From Saccharomyces paradoxus (Eukaryota > Ascomycota > Saccharomycetes > Saccharomycetales > Saccharomycetaceae): DNA of 64,000 bases. Location: NCBI RefSeq assembly GCF_002079055.1, contig NC_047491.1, positions 372,001 through 436,000 of the forward strand, given 5' to 3'. The notes under the pieces were generated by a model, which saw only the letters and a program-made list of their open reading frames with translations, was not told where the DNA came from and did no database searches. Below, one piece after another: positions 21,694 through 31,385 of the stretch; the stretch's first letter is position 1, and every line of letters starts with the position of its first letter. A program made the translations under genes and the position numbers.

Positions 21694-21998
21694 ATAAAAT
21701 TTCCAGGAAAATTCTTTTAAATCATTATGTAACCTTTTAAAATATTAATATAAACAATCCAATCCAAGTCAATGACATGAGAGTGCATATAGACATTGTT
21801 GGAGAATATTTCAGTGAAGTGGTAGTTTTTTTCGTTGTGAAGATTCTAGAGTAAACATAATACATAAAAATGATTTTTCCTATAATTACAGAACTATATT
21901 CTTTGAAGCATTGCTTGTGTAGAGTCATGTCATACATGCCTTTATTATCCTCCTCTTTCTTGAAGCGGGAATTCATAATGCAATAAGATTGTTATTCA

Positions 21999-23102
21999 TC
22001 AACGATGTATTTCTTCTGGACCGTCGATTAGTTGAACATAGTTACTCGGAATAATACCTGTTTCACCATTCGCCCTTCTTGCCTTCCACCATCTGCCTTC
22101 AATGTCAGAGACCTGTAGAATTTCGTTTTGTTCAAATGAGATTTCGTAAGCATCATCGTCATCTGCGTCGTATGGGTATAACGCCTTTGCCTTATAAACG
22201 AAATTGTCATCACCAATATCGCTATACAGACCCAAAGTGTCTCCCATAGTAGTTTCCGTATTCCCATTTGAAAAATCTGTATCAAATGTGTTACCCATAT
22301 TAGTGTTGGTTTGATTATTGTTATTGTTAATGGTGTCCTTAGCGTTGCTTGCACTATTTATACGTTGTTGTAAAGTGTTTAAATGAAGATTCACGGCATC
22401 TGATGTATTTGGCTGGGTATTCTCAAAACCAGCCAGTGCTGTGGAAGATACGTAATTTGAGTGTGAAGGTTGCTGCTGTGGATATCCGTCAAATTGCGTC
22501 GCGTAAACTGAATCTCGCATAGCATCATTATAGAAATTATTTTGGTAAGGTGTTGTGTTCCTATTCCCTCTGCGACGAGCTCTATGAAGAGAATTCTCTA
22601 ATGGCGAAGGCCTGATACCTTTGATAGAAAACGAATCAATCCATCTATTGGTTGGTGAAGCATTATCGCCGCCATAGTACAGAATCCAGATCAGATTTAT
22701 GATTGAAAGTAAGATGACACCGGCTGAAGCAGCAGCCTTCTTGGGACCATCCGCATAAACTAAATTTGTTGCACTATTTGTATTATACACAAATGCCACT
22801 GCAATAGATGTGGTAATGAAGATTCTGTAATGATCGACTAAATCAAAACAATAGAATAGCATTAAGGAACAAATAATTAGAAATTGGTACACTATGCCCC
22901 ACCAAGTAAAACGTGGGAAGGATTCGTTTGTGGATGCAGATGAGATGGAGCCTCCGATGGCGATGACCCACGATACGATTGCCAGTGAAATTGATGATAT
23001 AGCGAAAGGATCAGCATAAAAGTTCTTCACTTTAAAAGAATGATCGGTGGCCATACGTGAAGTTTTGCGAGGAGTAGGTCTTATCTTGGATGATAGTGAC
23101 AT
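21999..23102 (-). CDS. SHO1: Sho1 osmosensor
   Basis: Plasma-membrane osmosensor and scaffold of the HOG pathway SHO1 branch and of filamentous growth; it recruits Pbs2 and Ste11 through its SH3 domain. The 367-residue frame (ATG at 23100-23102) equals the known length. Four transmembrane segments lie in the first half at about residues 33-52, 65-82, 92-112 and 122-145, followed by a cytoplasmic Asn-rich linker. A C-terminal SH3 domain lies at about 302-360 (ALYPYDADDDDAYEISFEQ, WWKARR, GIIPSNYVQLI). It converges with RPL23B; the 305-bp gap between them (21694-21998) holds nothing recognisable. Confidence 0.97.
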   Translation of the reverse strand: MSLSSKIRPTPRKTSRMATDHSFKVKNFYADPFAISSISLAIVSWVIAIGGSISSASTNESFPRFTWWGIVYQFLIICSLMLFYCFDLVDHYRIFITTSIAVAFVYNTNSATNLVYADGPKKAAASAGVILLSIINLIWILYYGGDNASPTNRWIDSFSIKGIRPSPLENSLHRARRRGNRNTTPYQNNFYNDAMRDSVYATQFDGYPQQQPSHSNYVSSTALAGFENTQPNTSDAVNLHLNTLQQRINSASNAKDTINNNNNQTNTNMGNTFDTDFSNGNTETTMGDTLGLYSDIGDDNFVYKAKALYPYDADDDDAYEISFEQNEILQVSDIEGRWWKARRANGETGIIPSNYVQLIDGPEEIHR

Positions 23103-23560
23103 TTTTTAAAAACGTAATTCTTGGTCTTTTTCGAAAAAATGGCGTCGATCTTTAACGTCTAACGTTGTTCTCAAACTATTAGGTTGGCTACAGTGAATAA
23201 CAGGCCAGTTCCCTTTAACGCTTTTGTTGAGCAAAGAAAGCTGATATGCTAGACAATGACACCTCAAAGAAAACGAGGCTCAATGACTTTATTGGTGCTC
23301 CTGTATTCTTTGCATATTTCAGCAATCGCTGAAATTTTTATAATACGTATGAAGCAAAAGCCCGACTCCGAAAGCTGTTGGTTGTGTAAATAGATTAAAC
23401 GCGTTGGAAATGTAAAACGCGATTGAGAATTTCTGAATTAGCGCAGGTGCTAGGTTATTAATAGTTTCTTACGCGGGTATGTAGGTTCAAGGGTCTATGT
23501 ACGTATGAAGTGGAGAGGGACAGAAGATAGCAAAAAATGAATAAGTACAATCTTGCTAAT
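23103..23560. other. intergenic: SHO1 promoter and AVT6 3' end
   Basis: 458 bp. The only structure noticed is a short inverted repeat, ATTTCAGC (23316-23323) / GCTGAAAT (23328-23335), with a 4-nt loop. No gene or confident factor site. Confidence 0.5.
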
Positions 23561-24907
23561 TTAGTTTAGCTTCAAAGCTGCGGTCAGGCAGGTGACCATG
23601 ATTACTAGTCCCCAGATAAATAAGGCAAGGCCTGTATATTTGAAAAGCTTCGTGGTCAATGGCACGGCTGTATTGTGTTCAGTACCTATTAGTTTGTAGC
23701 CAAAGAGCCCGGGAAGAATAAAAGAAATAGAAGTGGAGCCTGTGGCCCCTACAATGGCCAGCACGCGGGCCAAAGAGGATACCGAAATCGCAACGAGATA
23801 TGATGCCACTAAGATGCTGCATGTTATAACAATAAAGCTCTTGCCCTTTAAGGGAGTTTCCTTGGGCTGATAAATCGATTCTTCTTCAATTACCTCATTG
23901 GCGTCAAGGCAATCATCGCGAATTAACGGGGAACTTTCAGTAGCAACAGTGAGTCCGGCCATCGATGTAGTACTTGTAGTCACATTTTCCTCGGCGAAAT
24001 GTTGCAATATCTGGTGGATAGAAGCTCTTGCAGGATGACATTGTAGTGGGAAGGCCAGCATCACTAACAGCACAATCGCTATTCTGCCGATGGTACTTGA
24101 GACCGCCTGTGGGTACAGCATGATAATGTTCCCAATGATGTTGTCGCCGAATGTCAGATATCCAGCACAGCCGATCGCTATATATAAAATGAGGGCCAAA
24201 GATATTGCTATCAACGGAATCTTCATCACATGCTCGAATCGGCTTGATCTCTGCTCATTGATTATCGAAAACATATTGTGGTGACACGTATAGGCAAAGA
24301 CGAAGATTGGAAGAGTGTTTAGCACGTTCAAATCGTGCGTTTGTGGTGGAAGGAGGTAGGAGATTCGGCCTTTTAAGTGTAGAATCTCCTCTGATGGTGC
24401 TACATAGTGCAACAAAACTAAAACACACAAGTAGGCTACAGAAGAGATACCTATCATGGAAGCGTACCTTAACGAATTCAACTTCTTCAGAAAGGACAGA
24501 GGAGCCACGAAAAAAAGCATGATCAGTGAGATTTGCACGTTCCTGCTCAACAACCAAGCATTCCTGGTCCATACAGACATGATTTGAGGCATTAGGTCCC
24601 CAACTACAATCATATAAGAGACGCCCACACCAAAACACTTGATTGCGATCGCTAGGTCAAACACGATACTCAAGTTTGGGTTGATCAATCGCGTCAAGGC
24701 ACTGAACGAGGCCCTCCCTTGTGGCACATACTTAGCTACACGAGCCTGTATGAACAGACTTTGCATAGCACACGCCCCACATACCACTATCATTATCACC
24801 CCAGGAACTAATCCAAACGGCTTGAATGCGTACGGCATGGCAAGGATACCAGCACCGCACGCCGTGTGTAAAAGCGTCAACACTCCTGATCTAATACTAG
24901 CTACCAT
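23561..24907 (-). CDS. AVT6: Avt6 vacuolar amino-acid exporter
   Basis: Member of the AAAP (amino acid/auxin permease) family; Avt6 exports aspartate and glutamate from the vacuole. The 448-residue frame (ATG at 24905-24907) matches the family. It has about eleven hydrophobic segments, starting with SGVLTLLHTACGAGILAMPY (residues about 7-26), whose G-GILAMP motif is typical of AAAP transporters. A hydrophilic loop at about 310-355 (ESSPLIRDDCLDANEVIEEE) is probably cytosolic. Avt6 and Avt5 are close paralogues; synteny with SCS2 supports Avt6. Confidence 0.93.
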   Translation of the reverse strand: MVASIRSGVLTLLHTACGAGILAMPYAFKPFGLVPGVIMIVVCGACAMQSLFIQARVAKYVPQGRASFSALTRLINPNLSIVFDLAIAIKCFGVGVSYMIVVGDLMPQIMSVWTRNAWLLSRNVQISLIMLFFVAPLSFLKKLNSLRYASMIGISSVAYLCVLVLLHYVAPSEEILHLKGRISYLLPPQTHDLNVLNTLPIFVFAYTCHHNMFSIINEQRSSRFEHVMKIPLIAISLALILYIAIGCAGYLTFGDNIIGNIIMLYPQAVSSTIGRIAIVLLVMLAFPLQCHPARASIHQILQHFAEENVTTSTTSMAGLTVATESSPLIRDDCLDANEVIEEESIYQPKETPLKGKSFIVITCSILVASYLVAISVSSLARVLAIVGATGSTSISFILPGLFGYKLIGTEHNTAVPLTTKLFKYTGLALFIWGLVIMVTCLTAALKLN

Positions 24908-25200
24908 ATGATATACACTTCTTTTCTATGGTTTTCGATCTGCATACGCAGTCTGTCATTTAAACATCTGTTGTTCTATATACTTATAGTTGCTGTATAG
25001 ATAAGCATTCCGATCCCCTAAACGTGTGTGGTGATCTTCCTCTTTCGCCCTCGCTTTTTTTTTTCGCTTGTTGTTTTCACAAGGTGAATAGAATCGATTT
25101 TAGTAGCAAAGTGCATTGTTTATTGTGTGATGTGGTTTAACGCACATTCTGTGTTAGCATTGTAGTAGAAAGATATTATACAATCTCCGCGAACTCAAGT
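24908..25200. promoter_or_regulatory. divergent AVT6-SCS2 promoter
   Basis: 293 bp shared upstream region. It has a T-rich tract at 25056-25065 and TATA-like TATACTTATAG near 24979-24989. No factor site called with confidence. Confidence 0.4.
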
Positions 25201-25935
25201 ATGTCTGCTGTTGAAATTTCCCCCGACGTGTTGGTGTATAAGTCTCCATTAACGGAGCAATCGACAGAATACGCTAGTATTTCCAACAATTCAGACCAGA
25301 CCATTGCATTTAAGGTCAAGACCACAGCTCCAAAGTTTTATTGCGTAAGACCAAACGCCGCAGTTGTTGCTCCGGGCGAAACAATTCAGGTCCAGGTCAT
25401 CTTTCTGGGTTTGACTGAAGAGCCTGCGGGAGACTTTAAGTGCCGTGACAAGTTTCTAGTTATCACGTTGCCCTCTCCTTATGACCTCAATGGCAAGGCC
25501 GTTGCAGATGTTTGGTCTGACTTGGAGGCTGAGTTTAAGCAACAGGCTATCTCTAAAAAGATAAAAGTTAAATACTTGATAAGTCCAGATGTACGTCCAC
25601 CACAGAACCAGAATATACAGGATAACAAAGAAACCGTTGAACCAGTAGCCCAAGACAGTGAGCCAAAGGAAGAGCCTTTTGTGGTAAATGAAAAGGAGGT
25701 CCCCGCTGAACCGGAAGCTCAACCTCCCGTCCAAATAAAGAAAGAAGAGGTCCCACCTGTCGTTCAGGAAACCGTTTCTAATGAAAATGAGAAGCAAGCC
25801 TCCAACAGCACTCCGGCCCCAAAGAACCAGATAAAGGAAACCGCTACCGTACCTGCAGAAAATGAATCATCCAGCATGGGTATATTCATATTGGTTGCGC
25901 TTCTTATCTTGGTTTTAGGATGGTTCTACAGATAA
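25201..25935 (+). CDS. SCS2: Scs2, ER-anchored VAP protein
   Basis: VAP homologue that tethers the ER to the plasma membrane, binds FFAT-motif proteins (Opi1, Osh proteins) and helps control phospholipid synthesis. The 244-residue frame has an MSP (major sperm protein) domain at residues about 1-127 with the FFAT-binding region (TAPKFYCVRPNAAVVAPGE). A Pro/Glu-rich linker at about 135-215 includes an acidic patch. A C-terminal tail anchor spans about 224-242 (MGIFILVALLILVLGWFYR). Length equals the S. cerevisiae protein. Confidence 0.97.
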   Translation: MSAVEISPDVLVYKSPLTEQSTEYASISNNSDQTIAFKVKTTAPKFYCVRPNAAVVAPGETIQVQVIFLGLTEEPAGDFKCRDKFLVITLPSPYDLNGKAVADVWSDLEAEFKQQAISKKIKVKYLISPDVRPPQNQNIQDNKETVEPVAQDSEPKEEPFVVNEKEVPAEPEAQPPVQIKKEEVPPVVQETVSNENEKQASNSTPAPKNQIKETATVPAENESSSMGIFILVALLILVLGWFYR

Positions 25936-26421
25936 TAGGGAGATTGAGGATATAGCTGTATTCTAAATATATATATATGTATATGTGTGTTTTGCCCTTT
26001 GTCTTTCTACGAGCCTCTTTATTGTTACCTTTTCCAGCTTTTACAATACACTAGAACAAGGGACTAAAAGACCATACTTTTCTACTTTTTTTATATGCTT
26101 TTATGTTTCAAAAATTAGAGAATAATCGATAATTGTACTACTATCGTAACCTATAACCTATTTCATTTATTGGTATTCCGGCCTCCTTAGTGTGGCAGGT
26201 ACCATCTTGGGCAAACAATTATTCGTTATTAACCACATCAATGCGGGGTTTAATAAATGAGGGGGAGGGCCTCGAATGAACATTAATGAAGATCTTGCGA
26301 AAGAGCAGCGCAAAATTGGTCCATAAATAAATCAGGCGTATATAACTACGTACTTTCAGCTTGTCTTCTGCTAAATCTAGTAGCAGAAAGGGAATTTGCA
26401 AAATCAGTAAAATATAGTAAC
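25936..26421. other. intergenic: SCS2 3' end and YER121W upstream
   Basis: 486 bp, no gene. A short TA-rich tract lies just after SCS2 at about 25966-25986, the kind of A/T efficiency element seen at yeast 3' ends. No clear promoter motif. Confidence 0.5.
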
Positions 26422-26769
26422 ATGGAGTCATCACGTTTGTACTACAAGAATCCAAAGCCGGCAGAGGAAAAAAGCGAAGGAATACAGCAGAATGTGCACT
26501 ACCACACCTTCGCCGTAAGTGATGGTTTGAATGCAAGCGTATCTAACGAATACGGTAATCAAGTAATGGACTTGTTTTGGAACACAAGTATAAGCTCTCA
26601 CTATGCGGACAATGAAGCGGATAAAAGCACAGATTCTAAAAGTAACTTACTTTCTTCCATAAGGCAACGTGTTTATAGTACTAAAGAACCTGATACTATC
26701 TCGTCTGCATTTCCAACCGCTTCATACACTCACGAAAATTTCGATTTTAGAAACCTTAAGCTAAAATAA
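26422..26769 (+). CDS. small protein of unknown function, YER121W orthologue
   Basis: 115 residues from ATG 26422, placed between SCS2 and GLO3 exactly where S. cerevisiae has YER121W (about 114 residues). Function unknown; YER121W is an uncharacterised gene, and I recall expression linked to stationary phase or nutrient signals only vaguely. The protein is hydrophilic with no membrane segment; aromatic residues occur at both ends (MESSRLYYKN; HENFDFRNLKLK). The C-terminal half (from QVMDLFWNTS on) looks better composed than the N-terminal half. It converges with GLO3, with only about 150 bp between the stops. Confidence 0.75.
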   Translation: MESSRLYYKNPKPAEEKSEGIQQNVHYHTFAVSDGLNASVSNEYGNQVMDLFWNTSISSHYADNEADKSTDSKSNLLSSIRQRVYSTKEPDTISSAFPTASYTHENFDFRNLKLK

Positions 26770-26922
26770 GGAGGAATGAAGAATAAGAATAAACGCACGT
26801 TCAATGCATACACAACCGTTTCTATGTACCAAAAATATATTCATTACAAAAGGGAAAAATGAAAATAAATAACATGATAACAACGAAAAAAAAAATATAT
26901 TCAATTCAAGAAAAAACTTAAT

Positions 26923-28410
26923 TCATTTTCTTAAGTAATCCCTTAAATAACTGCCAAGTTTTTCAGCACCTTGTTCTACAACGTCTCTCAACATTTGTAA
27001 TTCATCATCTGCGGTGGCATTAAAATCGATGAAACCGCTATTAGGGTTACGGCTATCGAAGTTCCCCGCCGCGCTTCCACTACTATTGATGGGGTTACCA
27101 AATTCGTCTACTTCTTTATCTTCTCCGAAATATGAAGATGAGGAGATTGATGTAGCATTGTCAAACGTTTTTAACTTATCATGCGCTTCCCTGTTTGCTG
27201 CTTCGTCAAACGAACCGCGACCAAATAGTTGATCGGATGATATGGCCTTTTGTGTGCCGTACCTCTCCGCGATTCTCCCCGTATATCTTGGTCCCTGAGC
27301 TACCTTTTGAGATTCCTTTTGTTGTTTCGCCAAATCATTGGCATCATTCATTGTCATACCAAAACCCAATTTGGCAAACTTGGGTGTTAAGGTATCTTGC
27401 TGTTCTTTTCTAGTTGTATCGAAGCTGTTTGAAGTATCGTTTAAAAAATCATTGAACTCATCGGGTTGTGTATTGACATCATCTATACTGTTATTATTAC
27501 TGCCTTTACTGTTGTTCATGAATTGGGAATCGTAGTCATTCTGTCTAATTTTGGTGCTGGAAGATGAATTAGTGAACTCGTCCTCCTTTTCTTGTTCAGC
27601 CTCTTTTTCAAATTGGTCAAACAAATCTTCTGCTTGTGATTTGTCGACTTTCTTAGCGGTCAATCTAGTAGGCTTTCTTGACGAAGACAAAATTGAATGT
27701 TTCTTTTTATCTTGCGAGTTCAATACCGGTTTCTTTCTGCTTGCCGTTAAGATAGAGCTTCTCGTTTTAGTCACTGTAGTCTTGGGCGTAGTGCTGATGG
27801 CGTTGTTGTTAGGCGCAAAAGGGCCTGCACTTACATTGATTTTTGAGCTAGAATTTGAATTGGAGTTTGGTTTTTGCCAATTAGAGAAGAAATCGTCAAC
27901 ACTATTTTCTTTGGAAGTCGACCTAGAAGCATCAGAATCGGTGTCCAATGGTGAGTCCGCAGAATCTTGACCGTTCAAGACTAATTCTGATGGGTATAAC
28001 TCCATATCCTTTTGAACCTTCTTGTCGAGGTGTATCTTATACTTCTTAGCGACGGGACTCGTATATTTTGTTTTCGCGTCAACATTTGCAGTATTTAGTA
28101 GCTGTTTCCCATTGTTTTTTAAGAAAAAATCACGAGCCTTATGGTTCCCACCCAACTTAAATCTTCTTAAATTATTAATTGTCCATTTATCTAATGTAGA
28201 AGACTTTACAAAGGTGATGTGAACACCCATATTTCTATGCACGGCAGAGCATTGAATACATAGCATCACACCAAAGGGTACCGAAGTCCAAGTAGGGTTC
28301 TTGTTTCCACAATCAAAACAAACTCGGTTTTCCATGTTACTACCTAGCTTCTGAAAAACTTGTTGAGTAGTCTGCTCCGTGGCAAAGGTTTCTCCTTCAT
28401 CGTTACTCAT
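26923..28410 (-). CDS. GLO3: Glo3, Arf GTPase-activating protein of COPI vesicles
   Basis: ArfGAP that stimulates GTP hydrolysis on Arf1 in COPI retrograde transport from Golgi to ER. I start at the ATG at 28408-28410 ([20 protein letters not shown]), giving 495 residues; an in-frame upstream start would add ten residues not found in the family. The ArfGAP zinc finger is C31-x2-C34-x16-C51-x2-C54 (CFDC, CIQC), with the catalytic arginine R59 in HRNMG. The middle is Ser/Asn-rich and basic (coatomer-binding region). The C-terminal third has the Glo3 regulatory motif region ([20 protein letters not shown]) and ends in an amphipathic helix ([20 protein letters not shown]). Confidence 0.96.
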   Translation of the reverse strand: MSNDEGETFATEQTTQQVFQKLGSNMENRVCFDCGNKNPTWTSVPFGVMLCIQCSAVHRNMGVHITFVKSSTLDKWTINNLRRFKLGGNHKARDFFLKNNGKQLLNTANVDAKTKYTSPVAKKYKIHLDKKVQKDMELYPSELVLNGQDSADSPLDTDSDASRSTSKENSVDDFFSNWQKPNSNSNSSSKINVSAGPFAPNNNAISTTPKTTVTKTRSSILTASRKKPVLNSQDKKKHSILSSSRKPTRLTAKKVDKSQAEDLFDQFEKEAEQEKEDEFTNSSSSTKIRQNDYDSQFMNNSKGSNNNSIDDVNTQPDEFNDFLNDTSNSFDTTRKEQQDTLTPKFAKLGFGMTMNDANDLAKQQKESQKVAQGPRYTGRIAERYGTQKAISSDQLFGRGSFDEAANREAHDKLKTFDNATSISSSSYFGEDKEVDEFGNPINSSGSAAGNFDSRNPNSGFIDFNATADDELQMLRDVVEQGAEKLGSYLRDYLRK

Positions 28411-28866
28411 TGTTGCTAATGTGTATACTACTCCGTTCAAAAATCCAGTTCAACAGCTAGTTAACGACTACCGTTTCTTCGCTATCGCCTTGATCTCCTA
28501 TTATGAAATGTCAGCTAAAAATCATGTTTATGTAGAACAGTTGTTTTCTTTTTTTTTTCGAAACTTCACCGTGTCGTCAAGTGTGACCAAGCAATGTTAC
28601 TTTTCCTTTTGTGTCATAGATAATACTAATATTGAAAGTAAAATTTTAAACATTCTATAGGTGAATTGAAAAAGGTAGCTTAGACAGTAACGAGGGGACG
28701 GCATTCGTAACGTTTTGATACTGGTATTATTTGCTGTTCATTTAGAAAAGAAGGAAATTTGTTTTGCAAGAATTGTCTGCTACTTAAGGGTATACGTGCT
28801 ACGGTCCACTAATCAAAAAGTGGTATCTTATTTTGAAGAAAAAAGTGCAAAAGGACGATAAGGAAG
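28411..28866. other. divergent GLO3-YCK3 promoter region
   Basis: 456 bp. T-rich tract at 28548-28559. The small open frame at 28379-28660 overlaps the GLO3 start on the other strand and is dismissed. No factor site called. Confidence 0.45.
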
Positions 28867-30444
28867 ATGTCCCAAAGATCTTCACAACACATCGTGGGTA
28901 TTCATTATGCTGTAGGTCCTAAAATTGGCGAAGGGTCTTTTGGAGTAATATTTGAGGGGGAGAACATTCTTCATTCCGGTCAAGCGCAGACCGGTAGCAA
29001 GAGAGATTCCAGCATAATAATGGCGAACGAGCCAGTCGCAATCAAATTCGAACCACGACATTCGGACGCACCTCAGTTGCGAGATGAGTTCAGGGCCTAT
29101 AGAATATTGAATGGCTGCGTTGGAATTCCACATGCTTATTATTTTGGTCAAGAAGGTATGCACAACATTTTGATTATAGATTTATTGGGGCCATCACTAG
29201 AAGATCTCTTTGAGTGGTGTGGTAGAAAGTTTTCAGTGAAAACAACCTGTATGGTTGCCAAGCAAATGATTGATAGGGTTAGAGCAATTCATGATCACGA
29301 CTTAATCTATCGTGATATTAAACCCGATAATTTTTTGATTTCTCAATATCAAAGAATATCTCCTGAAGGTAAAGTTATCAAATCATGTGCTTCCTCTTCT
29401 AATAACGATCCCAATTTGATTTACATGGTTGATTTTGGCATGGCAAAACAGTATAGGGATCCAAGAACAAAACAACATATACCATACCGCGAACGAAAAT
29501 CATTGAGTGGTACCGCTAGATATATGTCTATTAACACTCATTTTGGGAGAGAGCAGTCACGTAGAGATGATTTAGAATCCTTAGGTCACGTTTTTTTTTA
29601 TTTTCTGAGAGGATCCTTGCCATGGCAAGGTTTGAAAGCACCAAACAACAAACTGAAGTATGAAAAGATCGGTATGACTAAACAGAAATTGAACCCTGAT
29701 GATCTTTTATTGAATAATGCTATTCCGTATCAGTTTGCCACATATTTAAAATATGCACGTTCTTTGAAATTCGACGAAGATCCGGATTATGACTATTTAA
29801 TATCGTTAATGGATGATGCCTTGAGGTTGAACGACTTAAAGGACGATGGCCATTATGACTGGATGGATTTGAATGGTGGTAAAGGCTGGAACATCAAGAT
29901 TAATAGAAGAGCTAACTTGCATGGGTACGGCAATCCAAATCCAAGAGTTAATGGCAATGCTACGAGAAACAACGCTAATATGAATTCAAAGACTCGAAAT
30001 ACAACACCTGTACCAACACCTAAGCAACAAGCACAAAACAGTTATAACAATAAGGACAATTCGAAATCTAGAATTTCTTCGAATCCACAGAGCTTTACTA
30101 AACAACAACACATCTTGAAAAAAATCGAGCCCAATAGTAAATATATTCCTGAAACACATTCAAATCTTCAACGGCCAATTAAAAGTCAAAGCCAAACGTA
30201 CGACTCTATCAGTCATACCCAAAATTTACCGTTTGTACCATATTCAAGTTCTAAAGCTAACCCCAAAAGAAGTAATAATGAGCCTAACCTAACAAATTAC
30301 TACACTAACCTTGCAAATAAGAATAATAATTACCAAAGTCAACGAGATTACGAACAAGAGAATGATGCTTATTCGGATAACGAAAATGATACATTTTGTT
30401 CTAAAATTTATAAATGTTGTTGCTGCTGTTTTTGTTACTGTTGA
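28867..30444 (+). CDS. YCK3: Yck3, vacuolar palmitoylated casein kinase I
   Basis: Casein kinase I on the vacuole membrane; it phosphorylates the HOPS subunit Vps41 and restrains vacuole fusion. The 525-residue frame has a CK1 kinase domain at about 14-305: glycine-rich loop KIGEGSFGVIFEG, Lys60 in VAIKFEP, catalytic YRDIKPDNF (about 148-156), DFG in MVDFGMAKQY, and the CK1 signature ERKSLSGTARYMS. The Asn/Ser-rich tail contains a YDSI-type tyrosine sorting signal (about residue 440) of the kind used for AP-3 transport. It ends in a cysteine cluster (CCCCCFCYC), the palmitoylation site that replaces the usual CK1 prenyl signal. Confidence 0.96.
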   Translation: MSQRSSQHIVGIHYAVGPKIGEGSFGVIFEGENILHSGQAQTGSKRDSSIIMANEPVAIKFEPRHSDAPQLRDEFRAYRILNGCVGIPHAYYFGQEGMHNILIIDLLGPSLEDLFEWCGRKFSVKTTCMVAKQMIDRVRAIHDHDLIYRDIKPDNFLISQYQRISPEGKVIKSCASSSNNDPNLIYMVDFGMAKQYRDPRTKQHIPYRERKSLSGTARYMSINTHFGREQSRRDDLESLGHVFFYFLRGSLPWQGLKAPNNKLKYEKIGMTKQKLNPDDLLLNNAIPYQFATYLKYARSLKFDEDPDYDYLISLMDDALRLNDLKDDGHYDWMDLNGGKGWNIKINRRANLHGYGNPNPRVNGNATRNNANMNSKTRNTTPVPTPKQQAQNSYNNKDNSKSRISSNPQSFTKQQHILKKIEPNSKYIPETHSNLQRPIKSQSQTYDSISHTQNLPFVPYSSSKANPKRSNNEPNLTNYYTNLANKNNNYQSQRDYEQENDAYSDNENDTFCSKIYKCCCCCFCYC

Positions 30445-31385
30445 TAAAGTAATTTGACATTTTCCTTTTTTCCCCTTTCTTTTTATTGATTGTTTTCTTT
30501 TCCCACTCTTTTCAATTCATGTCTTTCCAATAATGTATTATTTTATTTCTCTTTCTCTTCACTACCCTTTATTTATCATCTAAAGTAATTGAATTCAGGA
30601 GAGGATAAAAGAAATGGGAAAAAGAAGAAAATCAGACATAGTTAGCATCCTTAAATCGTTTTCCTTCTGTATATTCCTTTATCAAAAGACTACTCTCACA
30701 TATTTTAATCCTCAGTATGTTTTTGGTATACTAAAGATCTATCTTCAAATATTAGTATTGCATTTTTTTTAAGAATATCCAAAATAATATGTAATTCATG
30801 ATTAATTAAGGTTCAAGGATCACAGAGACTGTGAGTAGATTCTTTGAACACTTGGATGCAAGCTTCTATATAGTTGCTTTTTCGTTTTCTTCTGTGTTCT
30901 TTTAGCGTGTATACTTTATTCTTTTTCAATGAATCAGGAAGAAGAACTAGATATAAAAAAATGCATTATGACAAATTAGAAATGACTTCTATATCAAATG
31001 AAGAAGCCGAAAAGAAAATAGACAAGTATGACAACATTGGCCCTTGAATCTGATACCAAAAGTTACATATAACCGCACGCTCTGTTTTGATACACACACA
31101 CACGTATATATATATATATTGCGTAAGAAAGGCTCAAAGCTTAGTAAATAATATGGATTATGGAGTAGAAAGAACCGAATATTTGTGATACCAGTAGGGT
31201 CCATTGACTGGGCTAATAGTACGGTCGCAATTTGGAACCCATTACAAGTCACCTTTACTGAGGAAAACTGCCGTTAGTTATATAGGACATTTTAAGTAAC
31301 AAACAGAAAATGAAATTATCTGCAAAGGAATGTTCCCCCATTTGACTAACATGTTATTTGTTTTTATTTGAAACTGCTCAGGAAA
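30445..31385. other. long convergent gap YCK3-DSE1
   Basis: 941 bp between two gene ends, unusually long for convergent yeast genes. It is A/T-rich, with a polypyrimidine stretch at 30463-30570. It contains a 28-codon ORF at 30961-31047 and a CA/TA microsatellite at 31091-31119. I looked for a perfect 11-bp origin consensus (WTTTAYRTTTW) and saw none. No RNA gene recognised. Confidence 0.5.
31091..31119. repeat. (CA)n(TA)n microsatellite
   Basis: A run of ACACACACACAC is followed after CGT by about seven TA units. This simple repeat is expected to vary in length between strains. Confidence 0.9.

Noticed and set aside
23316-23335. 8-bp inverted repeat with a 4-nt loop between AVT6 and SHO1
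   Set aside because: Too short and A/T-rich to separate from chance; kept only as a note in the intergenic entry.
28411-28440. Extended GLO3 start adding ten residues
   Set aside because: MSNDEGE is the family start; the extra residues lie in the short promoter.
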